Shown piece after piece: positions 1-9,080 of a stretch of 22,944 bases of DNA. This stretch comes from Chromera velia (taxonomy: Eukaryota; Sar; Chromeraceae): assembly GCA_018398765.1 (NCBI GenBank), contig JAHBMJ010002081.1, forward strand, positions 1-22,944, read 5' to 3'. How positions within the stretch are numbered: the stretch's first letter is position 1; every line of letters starts with the position of its first letter. A model generated the notes under the pieces. That model was not told the DNA's origin. It made no database searches and saw nothing but the letters and a program-made list of their open reading frames with translations. Position numbers and translations under genes: made by a program.

Positions 1-793
1 TGTTCCGTGCTCCTCCGGACTCAGTAGGTCAGACGAAGCCGAAACGGAAGAATAGAACTAGAATTGGAGTTGAATATATCTTTTAATTATTCACTCAGTG
101 TTATTGAAGTCAGTGAAGGTCGGTTCAGATCGCTTCAAGTCAATTCTTCCAGAAGGTAAGTCAACTCGATTTGGGATTCAATTCTGTTACTCCGAGGTCA
201 AGTTTTTAATCGATTCTTTCTTTTCTTTTTTTTTTCAAAGTTGCATTTTATGCTTGTTTCCTGCAAAGGTTGCCAATTGTGAAAGTGTATCAATTGTGTA
301 AGTGTATCATGTTTGACAGACTTTCATTTTTGAAAGTGTATCAAGTTTGACATACTTTGCCTTAACCGATACAGAACCGATTAATCGGCTTTGTATCAGT
401 GTATCATCAGACTCATTGCTTGACTTTCTATCAATCTATTTTCCGTCTTTCTTATTAATTCTATTACTTTTTTTTTTACTCAAGCTTTTTAACCTTATTG
501 CTTTTATCAGCTTCCTGATATTGTCTGACTTTATTTCTTTTATACCGAGTGTTTAATTCATTTCCATCCATTCTCTACCAATCTTCCATCAAGGTATACA
601 CCCTTTACTGTATATCAGCCCTATAGGACCTTAACTCTTACATTCCGATTGATCTTTCTCCATGACTTCTTAATCTATCATTCCTGTTGCTCAATTTAAT
701 AACTAAATATTTACTAACAAAATAAAACTAGTCTATGTCGTTCTTACTAGCCTTCGATCTAAAAAACCTAAGTTCATTCTATTGCCTATAACT
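1..793. other. AT-rich non-coding stretch
   Basis: No convincing coding exon on either strand; the short open frames are T-rich and low in complexity. A strong 5' splice-site consensus (GTAAGT after AGAAG) lies at 156-161, so bases 1-155 could be the end of an untranslated exon of a plus-strand gene that starts outside the window. No coding frame supports this. The tail of this stretch (about 700-793) is where the 3' UTR of the minus-strand gene ending at 794 would lie; I see no AATAAA there. Confidence 0.5.
281..410 (+). repeat. Imperfect GTGTATCA direct repeats
   Basis: The word GTGTATCA recurs at about 285, 302, 336 and 398. Two copies are followed by near-identical TTTGACA-TACTT/GACT extensions, giving a degenerate tandem unit. 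No function is apparent. Confidence 0.5.
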
Positions 794-3700
794 TCAACAG
801 AACACCTTAACCAGCTGCTTGTTGATATCGGAAATGCGGATCGCTAGCTGGGGATCAGTCATGAGGGATGGGAGCACCTGCTGCACTGAAGTTTCTTCTT
901 CAACGGCTTCTACTGTCTCCATATATCCTGAGAGACCAGACTCGCGCCCCCCCCCCATCCCAAGATCCCCCCTCATTGGCAAGTCAACGGACGGCCTAGC
1001 GGACGGCCCTGTACTGCCGGCACCAGCTGCCGCCAGCGCAGCAGCCCCCCTCACTCCTGCCTTCTTCTTACTGGTGGCAATTCTCCTCATCTTCTGCACA
1101 ATGCGAAGGAACTCAACCGCATCGAACTGGCGAGCAGGGGAAAGGACTCTCACTTTGGCCTAAAAGAGCTCAATCCGAATATTCCCTGTGCGGGAGAGAT
1201 TTCCTGTCTGCGCGATCGCTAACGCCCCCCCCACCATCACATTGTGGTGATTCTGTCTGGTCTGCCATGCAAGACCATCGAGAGAGTCAATGATGCCCTC
1301 ATGAACCCAATGAAGCTTCAAACAAAGTCGGATCAATTTCCTTGGATCGACTTTTTGGAGTTGTCGATTCGGCAGATGGACAATGCACGAGAAACGGAGA
1401 GCGATCTGGAGGAGAAGGATGGGAAGGATGGGAAGGCGGAGCCACCAGGGGGCTTTTACTGTGACAACGGCTCTCATTGCTTCTGGGGTTGAGAAAAGAA
1501 CAATATTATAATCGGATGCTTGATCTTTTTGGGTATATATATGATGGAGCACAGCTTCCAACTCAACCAACAAGCCACTGTCAACGACCAAACCACGAGA
1601 AAGAGAGAGACGCTGCCCCCCCAAAACAATTGCACGGAGGTCTCCTTTATTGGAGTGGGGGGGGCAGTTCACAGAGATCCAACCGATCTCTCCTTTCAGA
1701 CGATGCGGAATCTGAAGCGAGATCCACCCTGCCTAGGTGCCATCTCCATCAACGCACGTCGAAAAGTGCAGGGTCGCATCATTCTTGTTGATGACCTCCT
1801 GCATGGAAGAAGAAAGGAAAGAAGAAGAAATACATGAAAACATTGTCAAATGGAAGGACAAAGGGGGGATGCTGAAGGAAACCAAAAAACAAACAAAAAG
1901 ATAAAACAAGTCTCCGGGGACAACCGATACTCTTGGGATTGAAAGAACACAATCACAACAACAGAACATTTGGAAATGATGGGATAGTACATCCGGGGTC
2001 CGATCTGACAGACCTGGCAAACGTCCCGCAAATGGTTTATCTCCTCCCCCTTCAGATTCCCGTTCTTGTGGAGACATGCCCCCAACATAATCTCCTCGCA
2101 TTCCGCCAGGTCATGACACACCACCAAAGCAACAGTGATAAACTGGGCTAGCTTGTTGTTCTCAAACGGATCCAACGGATCGTACACTGCAACAAACTGC
2201 TCCTCCTTCACCCTCCTAAACCAAAGCTTGAGCGTCTGGTGGTAGACCATTCCTTTCCTGTTCTTCGAGGCGTTAAGCAGCAAAGACAACGCATACACCC
2301 CCCCCCTCAGAGTAAGAGGAGGTTTGCTATGAAAAAGTGTAACCCCTCGCTCAAGTCTCTCTACCACTTTCGCCTTGGTCATGTCAAACAGGTTATCGAC
2401 CGCATCCTCCATCTTCTTCTTAGACTGGTCGAAGTACTTTTTGTTCACAGCAACCAAGTCTGCAAGCAGCGGGTGAAATCGAAGGCACACAAGAATAAGG
2501 TAAAAAAAAGAAGGAAAAAAAAATATGAGACGGAAGGAAGATAAAACAAAACTTGAAAATGGAAATCGGATGTGAAAATCGCCGGTCTAAAGAGAATTTT
2601 TACGGGGGACGAAAGCAAAGATTGAGGAGAAAAGGAAAAAGAGATAAAAAAGGGAGGGAGGGCAAATGTCAGAAAGGGGTGACTGACTGTCTCGCAACTC
2701 CTTTCAAACTCTGTCACCTCCTTCTGCACAGAGGACGTGCATACATGCACTTCACTGTTCTGCCAAGGGAACATTCTTATGACCAAGCCCCCGTGCTGTG
2801 AAACACTTTGCAAGATCAAGAAATGCCGTATCGTTGATCAGCCCCTTCATATGCAGGTCACAGAAGTCGATTAGAAAGCGGTCCTGGGCGATGTAGCCTA
2901 AGCGGGTGTTCAGCTTAAGCATCTTTGTGTGGTCTTTCAGGAGTGCTACTCTCACTTTGAGTTTGGGCAGCTCGGTGGAGTACAAAGCATTGTTATAGCG
3001 ACTCATGCTGCTGATGTGCTTCACCTCTTTGTTGTACAGGCTCTGCAGGTGAGCAATTTGATCTGCCGAAGCCCTGTCGCGCCTCAACTTCAGGAGGTCC
3101 TCGTGGTGAGTGAACTTGTACTTCTCTAACACCTCCTCCACCTCTCTAAAAAATAAAAGACTGTCCTTTTGCTTGTGCAGGGGGTTTTTGTCGGCCTTGA
3201 CCTCCTAGAGCTCTTTACACTCAGATGAAAGATGCCACTTTGTATGAGAAAGGGGGCCAGAGGAGAAGTTGAAGTGCGCCTTCTCCTCCACAGGCATAAA
3301 AGGGCAGTTTGCTGCGTGGATGGTGTCCTGGAAGTCCAGGACTCGGGGGTGGTTGTTGTACTGAAGCTGTTCCATGTTGAGCTTGGTGGAATATTTTTTC
3401 TTCAATTTGAGGTACTTCACCTGCTCGTCCAGATTCTTCAGCTTCGTGTTCTTGCCAGCAAACATACAGAGCCCATGATACCTATCAAGTGGGTGGACAG
3501 GTTTAGGAGGAGCTTGTTGATCTCCTCTCCCAGCCTGGTTCCCAGGTGGCAGAGGGTTAACTCGTCCAGGGTTGACTGCAGCTGCAGCTTTGGGCTTTTC
3601 TTGCTTAAAAAATGCACTGAGCCTTATCTGTGTCTTAAAATTTTGTAGTGTAAGAAGGTGGCTCCCCTCATGAATATGTCCTTCAGCATCCTCCTTCTTG

Positions 3701-3939
3701 TTGGTGTGGTAGATCTCATACAAATTGTCAGCACGCCTCAGTAAAAACTGCTTGCCACAAGGCTTGCAGCTTGCCTCCACGCGTTTCTGGCCCTTATACA
3801 TGACGGTTTTGAGGGTGATCTTGTTCTTTGACAGAAGCTCTTGATCCTCTGCAGAAAGCTGGATCTGTGGGTCTGACATACCAGTTTTTGCCTTTTTCTC
3901 AGGAGGCTCTTCCCCGCCATTTCGAGAATCACCAGACAT
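794..3939 (-). CDS. Unrecognised multi-exon protein with zinc-finger-like segment and PIP box; three in-frame TAGs
   Basis: Four blocks read as one protein. Block 1 starts at the ATG at 3937-3939. Block 2 lies at about 2784-3145, block 3 at 2014-2459 (acceptor TTGCAG, donor CAG/GTCTGT) and block 4 at 1798-794 (acceptor CCATGCAG, terminator TGA). Blocks 3 and 4 join in phase 0. The donor leaving block 2 is unclear: only a weak GTCATA site at 2783 has the right phase. Block 1 has C58-x2-C61 followed by H78, H88, H90 and H94, like a BED or C2H2-type finger. Residues 104-111 (QIRLSAFF) match the PCNA-interacting box Q-x-x-L-x-x-F-F. In-frame TAG codons occur at 3205-3207, 1733-1735 and 1160-1162, with coding-like sequence on both sides of each. 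The first lies inside a possible 75-nt intron (3146-3220) and the last inside a possible 75-nt intron with donor ATG/GTGGGG. The gene is therefore either intact with short introns or a decayed copy. I do not recognise the family. Nuclear DNA-associated function is an inference from finger plus PIP box. Confidence 0.55.
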
Positions 3940-4265
3940 GTTTTCGAGTCAAAAAAAAACAACCACCTTAAGGAGACTCTGTCACACAATGCGTGAAACG
4001 GTTTGGATGAGGCATGAACTACTAAAATCACCAGAAATTGCAATGCAGACCATACCAGACAAGGAAAGATGTAAAAACGGGACCAGACCGACTCCAACAC
4101 TAATTCCGACTCCAAATTTTTTTTAAATATACAAACAGTTTAAACTAGTTTAAACATATTCAACATCGTTTAAGTGTATCTTTAGCGATTCTTTTATTGT
4201 TTTTAAAGGTTTTAAATTAGAGCCCGGAGTATATGAGAGTGAAGGTTGGAAGTGTTGTAGCACAG
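3940..4265. other. Intergenic region upstream of the minus-strand gene
   Basis: No gene is seen. The first bases upstream of the ATG at 3939 should hold that gene's promoter, but I see no clear TATA box. Bases 4069-4124 are one copy of a dispersed repeat whose inverted partner lies at 8841-8907. An AT-rich tract with repeated TTTAAAC words follows (about 4125-4220). Confidence 0.4.
4069..4124 (-). repeat. Dispersed repeat, copy 1 (inverted to copy 2)
   Basis: Read on the minus strand it contains GGAGTCGGAATTAGTGTTGG followed by GAGTC and a GGTCCCGTTTT block. The same order of words is found on the plus strand at 8841-8907 with only a few mismatches over about 55 bases. Both copies abut an AT-rich tract lying inside the interval between them. 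Confidence 0.75.
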
Positions 4266-4400
4266 TGGCAGGCCGGGCCGGCAGGTCTGCATGCATGCCG
4301 CGCGTGGCGTGCAGCGCCGCGCCGTACGTACGTGCGTCTGTGCCGCGGCCTGCCCCAACTGGCCCACGCGGGCTGCCACGCTTGACTGACGCACGTATCC
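4265..4400. other. GC-rich island with TGCATGCA palindrome
   Basis: A very GC-rich patch in an otherwise balanced region, holding TGCATGCA (4288-4295), GCCGTACGTACG and many GCGC/CGCG words. The overlapping open frames on both strands (for example 4265-4546 plus) are Arg/Ala/Pro-rich, which is what GC-rich non-coding DNA gives. It could be a promoter island for a plus-strand gene to the right. Confidence 0.4.
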
Positions 4401-4679
4401 CAATCCAAATATTTGGCTGTACGGTAGAAATCCGATTATATGCTTTTGCAGGCCGAGGCATCTGTCAGAGAGCAAGGAAGAAATTAAAAGATCCCGCTTC
4501 ATTTCCTTCAGTTATAGCTCCACGTTGCTATGCAGATTTTCTGTAGAATGCACTTGTTGTGGGCCTATCGCTGGGGATCGTGCACCGGGGCTGTAGTGTG
4601 GCTACACTTTTGAGGTGGGCTGAGCTTTGCCGTCTCCTTTTAAACAACACTTTGTATGGACAAGGGGTTTTAATTGTTA

Positions 4680-5560
4680 CATCAGAAAGACCTGCGTTGA
4701 TGCATCTGTTTACCCTTTTTCCTTCCTCTTCATACGGTATAGATGCAGGAGTTTGGAGCTCTCGCTTACCTCTGGTGTGCAGAAGGAGTTGCGTTCATCT
4801 CGTCTCTTTAGTCAGTTGGGGGTTGGGCGTCTCTGGGTATAACGCGGCTTCAGTCGGTCAACTCATGTCAAGGAATGATCCACGTGGGTTCCTCTATTCA
4901 CCCATCCTTCTTTTCATTCTGGCTGCGTGGATGCAGGGTTTGGTGCTCCTTCGTGCCCTTTGTGTGGAAGGAGAGTTGCTTTTGTGTCGTCTCTCTGGTC
5001 AGTTTGCGATTGCGAGTTTCTGTGTGCAAGGGCAGCAAGAGGTTGCGTTCTGTCAGAGAGATGCCCATCCTTCTTTTTCTTTCTTGCCCTTATTCTATTC
5101 ATACTGTCTGTCTGGATGCAGGCTTTAAGGCTTCTTCGTGTGTACGTTGGGGAGCTAGAGCTCTTTGTGCTGAGATTTTTGGTGAGTCTGGCCGTAAGCG
5201 TCTCTTTGTGTCACGCTGGGCAAGCGGTTACGTTCTGTCAGAGAGATGCCCACTCCTCTTTTTCTTTCTTACCCTTATTCTATTCACACTGTCTGTCTGG
5301 ATGCAGGCTTTAAGGCTTCCTCGTATATTTGTTGGGAAGCTGGAGCCCTTTATGCTAGGATTTTTGGTGAGTCTGGCCGTAAACGTCTCTTTGTATTACG
5401 CTGGGCAAGCGGTTGCGTTCTGTCAGAGAGATGCCCACTCCTCTTTTTCTTTCTTGCCCTCATTCTATTCACACTGTCTGTCTGGATGCAGGCTTTAAGG
5501 CTTCCTCGTGTATGCGTTGGGAAGCTGGAGCTTAGTTGGCTGCCTCTTTTGTTTCTTTGG
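4680..5560 (+). repeat. About five tandem units of 185 bp, each with splice-like signals
   Basis: The block TGTCAGAGAGATGCCCA starts at 5051, 5236 and 5421, a spacing of exactly 185 bases each time. Two more diverged units precede it (about 4680-4865 and 4866-5050). Each good unit has a pyrimidine-rich run ending in CTGGATGCAG (acceptor-like), then a 60-base segment, then TTTTTG/GTGAGT (donor-like). The three right-hand units are nearly identical outside as well as inside the 60-base segment, which points to recent duplication rather than protein-level selection. 185 is not a multiple of 3, so long open frames through the array shift between units. Confidence 0.85.
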
Positions 5561-6004
5561 TCAGTCGCTCTAGGGGCTTAGAGGGGTGAGGTGCAGGGTG
5601 GGGTTGCACGGCAGTGCCACCGGGGGACATGTGATGGCTTGGGGCGAGGTGTAAGAGAGGTATGTACGGAAAGTAATAGAGAGAGAGGACGGCCGAGCGC
5701 TAGAAAGGATAGAGAGGGAGCTTCACGTGCTGCTGGGGGATCGACGGGTAGAAAGGACAGTCCGGGTTCGTATTGGGCCGGGGCTGGCCATCACCATGGC
5801 CGGACCAGGACAAACCAGGCCGGGGTCCGGCCCAGGGTCCGGACCGGGCGTCACAAAGCGGTTGTCAGACCCAAAAAGGCTGCAGAGGGAGTAGCAGGAA
5901 GTTATGTGGACAAGAGAGACGGAGCTCCGTGCTTGTGAAAAGGTGTTGGTCCCAGGGGGGAGGGGTGTGTGCACTCAAAGGGGGTCCGGGTAGGGCCGGC
6001 CGGG
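5561..6004. other. GC-rich non-coding stretch
   Basis: No gene is supported. It contains repeated GGCCGG, GGTCCGG and GGGCCGG words around 5770-5860 and 5980-6005. The plus-strand open frame at 5591-5938 is Gly/Arg-rich with no domain and no splice context that I trust. Confidence 0.4.
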
Positions 6005-6675
6005 ATGGGTCGTGCCGAGTAGGGGACGGGCCCGGGCCGAAGGCGTCATACACATAGAGAAGAGGCCCAGAACGACGCAACGGACGCTGGCTAGAGCAAA
6101 CGGGGACTCCGAGGTAAAAAGCCCTATAAAGTGGACTGCCTTGCGTCCTAAAGGGTACCGGTGGTGGCTGTACCGCTCCTTCTGCCTCATCTCTTCTTTT
6201 TTTTTACATCAACCATACCACAAGGGCCCCTCTGACCTCGTCCCCCCTTAAGATACATTTCAGGACTAAAGTGTACCTTAAGGTGGGGGTCCAAAAATTT
6301 TTTTTCGTGGTAAAAAAAAAAAAGTTGCTAGAATCGCTTAATGATACCAAAATAAGCGTTCGTCTGCTCTGTACCACGAAAAAAATTTTTTGGACCCCCC
6401 CCTTAAGGTATACTTCAGCCCTGAAATGTACCTTAAGGGGGGACGGGGTCAGAGGGGGCCTTGTAGTACGGTTGATGAAAAAAAAAAAGAAGAGATAAGG
6501 CAGAAAGAGCGGTACAGCCGCCACCGGTACCCTCTAAGACGCAAGGCAGTCCACTTTTTAGGGCCTCATACATCCCCGTTCGCTCTAGCCAGCATCTATT
6601 GCATCGTTCCGGGCCTCTTCTCTATGTGTATGACGAGCCCGGGAGCGCCCCCTACCCGGCTCGGCATGTCCATGA
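6005..6675. mobile_element. Fold-back inverted repeat element, ~300-bp arms
   Basis: Left arm about 6005-6312 and right arm about 6372-6675 are inverse complements with scattered mismatches. Examples: TGCCGAG (6013) against CTCGGCA (6660), a CATACACATAGAGAAGAGGC block against its complement near 6620, CTCTGACC against GGTCAGAG, and CGTGGTA (6306-6312) against TACCACG (6372-6378). The loop is about 59 bases. Each arm is itself a hairpin, since CCTTAAG and CTTAAGG words flank a short spacer in both. No transposase frame is present. It resembles a non-autonomous fold-back element or large MITE. I could not define a target-site duplication. Confidence 0.85.
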
Positions 6676-6822
6676 TGCCAGGCTGAGCTTTTGCCCCCGT
6701 TATGCGGCAGTGAAAGAGAACAAACAGTTCGTTTAGGTGTTTGTCTTTGAGATACATGAGTCCGCTTTTTGTGTTTTCTCTCTTTCTCCTTTTATTTGTA
6801 CGGATTTGTGCCTTTTTTGCAG

Positions 6823-7021
6823 GTCGGAGCGACCGTCCAGGTCCGTCTCCATGCACACCCGGTCCGTCCTCCAAGCCACGACTTTCAGGTCAGTACATTA
6901 TTCTTCCCGTATAGGTTTTGTTTTCCTACAAGTTTGTTCTCATCTTTCACGACTTTATATATCTACTCTAATTGTCTGTTTCTTTCCTTGTTCCTCCGTC
7001 TACATACATGTGTACGTATGT

Positions 7022-7082
<61 letters not shown>

Positions 7083-7469
7083 TATGTGTGTATGTCTGTG
7101 TGAAGAGACAAATTCATAGATACCAGTGCCTAGATTGTTTTGAAACCTTTTTATTTCACATTTCTCTCTCCTTTTTGCCTGTTTTTAGTATTCTCTATTG
7201 ACTCTCTTTCATATGTATGTCTTTCAGCATACGTGCAGAAACCTCTCTCTCTCTCTCAGAATCTGAGTGTATGTGAGTGTAGGTGTGTGTGTGTACTGCA
7301 TATGGGTGGGTGTGTATGTATATATGTATGTATGTATTAATTTATGTACAATGTGTTGGTGCATGTCCGTTTGTATGTGCATGTGGTATGTGTGTATATG
7401 TACATATGTGCGCGCATGTGTATATGTGTGAGTGTGTGTGTACCCCTATATATATATGTGTATGTGTGT

Positions 7470-7514
<45 letters not shown>

Positions 7515-7698
7515 TGTGTATGTATATGTATGTGTGTGTATATGTGTGTGTATGTGTGTATATATGTGTGAGTATGTATGTGTATGTGTATGTGTATGTG
7601 TATGTATGTGTGTATATGTTGTGTGTGTGTTGTATGTATGTTGTGTGTGTGTGTGTTATGTATGTATGTGTGTGTGTGTGTGTGTGTGTATGTGTGTA

Positions 7699-7748
<50 letters not shown>

Positions 7749-7890
7749 TGTGTGCGTGCATGCGTGCATGTGTGTATGTGTGTGTATGTGTGTGTGTGTG
7801 TATATATGTGTGTGTGTGTATGTGTGTGTGTGTGTATGTATGTGTGTATGTATCTGTGTCTGTGTCTATGTCTGTGTCTGTGTCTGTGTC

Positions 7891-7945
<55 letters not shown>

Positions 7946-8086
7946 TCGGTTGTGTGTGAGTCGGTGTGTATGTATGTGTGAGTCGATGTGTGTGTATGTA
8001 TGTGTGTGTGTGCGTATGTGTGTGTGTATGTATGTGTGTGTATGTGTGTGTGTGTCTGTATCTATGTCTGTATCTGTGTCTGTGTC

Positions 8087-8133
<47 letters not shown>

Positions 8134-8218
8134 GGTGTGTGTATGTATGTATGTGTGTGTGTGTGTATATATGTGTGTATGTGTATCTGTCTGTCTGTCT
8201 GTCTATCTGTCTGTCTGA

Positions 8219-8271
<53 letters not shown>

Positions 8272-8376
8272 TGCGTGTGTGTGTGTGTGTGTATATGTGT
8301 GTGTGTACGCGTCTGTATATCCACGCAGCCGTATAAGGAGCAGTTTCTCATCTATGGCATTTCCGGGATCATGTAA
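6823..8376 (+). CDS. Last two exons of an unidentified plus-strand gene (partial)
   Basis: Two short exons are inferred. The first, 6823-6888, has acceptor CCTTTTTTGCAG and donor CAG/GTCAGT and encodes 22 residues, VGATVQVRLHAHPVRPPSHD plus FQ. The second, 8329-8376, has acceptor ATATCCACGCAG and encodes PYKEQFLIYGISGIM followed by TAA. Both junctions are phase 0, so they join cleanly. The composition is protein-like and unlike the surrounding repeat DNA. The 1440-base intron (6889-8328) is almost all TG/CT simple repeat. I could not find the upstream exons: the fold-back element and 185-bp array lie in their place, probably within introns. The family is not recognised. Confidence 0.42.
7024..8316 (+). 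repeat. Long TG/CT microsatellite field
   Basis: About 1.3 kb of near-continuous simple repeat. CT runs lie at about 7024-7050 and 8236-8266. Long TG runs are broken by TATG, TGTA and CGTG variants. A CTGT/CTAT tetranucleotide tract lies at about 8190-8235. Both strands give long Val/Cys or Thr/His open frames that are artefacts of the dinucleotide period. Alternating purine-pyrimidine runs of this length can adopt Z-DNA. Confidence 0.97.
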
Positions 8377-9080
8377 AGAAGCAGTCCTGCGGCACTATCA
8401 TGCTTCTATGATCAACTTAGAGTTAGAGCACAATAGAGTACAATAGAGTACAATGGAGCCGGAGTATAGATGTATAGCCTTAGGGAAAAGTAGGAACTAA
8501 AAAAAAAATTGATTTAAAAAAAATTTTTTACTAACTCTGATCACGTAAATTATTTTGAGTTGATCTTCTGAAGCTTTTGAAAAAAGGTTTTTAAAAAATA
8601 TTATGATATATATGTGATCGAGTAAGTAAATCCTAGTCTAGATCCTAGTATAGACACACTGGTGCAAACATACAAGATCTTACTACTAGTAGTAGTACAC
8701 CGCCCTACACTAGCTGCTACAAAAAAAATATGAGGACATATAAATAGATTTAGCATACATGTTATAATTTAAAAAGATGTTTACAAATGTTTTTACATGG
8801 TTTAAACATCAGGAACTATTATGATTTTACTTTAATTAACTAAAAAAAATTAAAAATATTTGGAGTCGGAATTAGTGTTAGAGTCAACATGGTCCCGTTT
8901 TCACATAAAGAATGGGCATGACAGACCAGGACAGCAAAGCTCCCGCCAACCCTGCAAGCAAGTAGAGTATGATGGTAAAGAACAGCTGGGCGCTGAGCAT
9001 GAGTCCATTAAGTTGATTGAAGTATTATATTCTTTCAGTATGACTTGGAGACGGCAATTGGAGACGGCAGAGTTGACTGC
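8377..9080. other. AT-rich non-coding stretch
   Basis: No gene is seen. It holds poly(A)/poly(T) tracts, an ACTAGTAGTAGTAGTAC cluster near 8683 and, at 8841-8907, the second copy of the dispersed GGAGTCGGAATTAG repeat. It also serves as the downstream flank of the exon ending at 8376. Confidence 0.5.
8841..8907 (+). repeat. Dispersed repeat, copy 2
   Basis: Plus-strand copy of the repeat found inverted at 4069-4124. It contains TTTGGAGTCGGAATTAGTGT, a second GAGTC, and GGTCCCGTTTTCACAT. The two copies frame a 4.8-kb interval in inverted orientation. Confidence 0.75.

Noticed and set aside
4559-5581. Open frames of 100-207 codons across the 185-bp array
   Set aside because: The period is not a multiple of 3, so each frame reads different phases of the same unit; openness is a property of the unit, not of a protein.
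5865-6686. Open frames on both strands over the fold-back element
   Set aside because: The same sequence appears in opposite orientation, so similar peptides arise from both arms; no domain seen.
7024-8316. CRISPR array or centromeric satellite
   Set aside because: There are no spacers of uniform size and no higher-order unit; it is a simple dinucleotide repeat field.
7283-8336. Long open frames of Val/Cys (plus) and Thr/His (minus) up to 232 codons
   Set aside because: They are translations of a TG microsatellite, which lacks stops in several frames; no complexity, no start or splice support.
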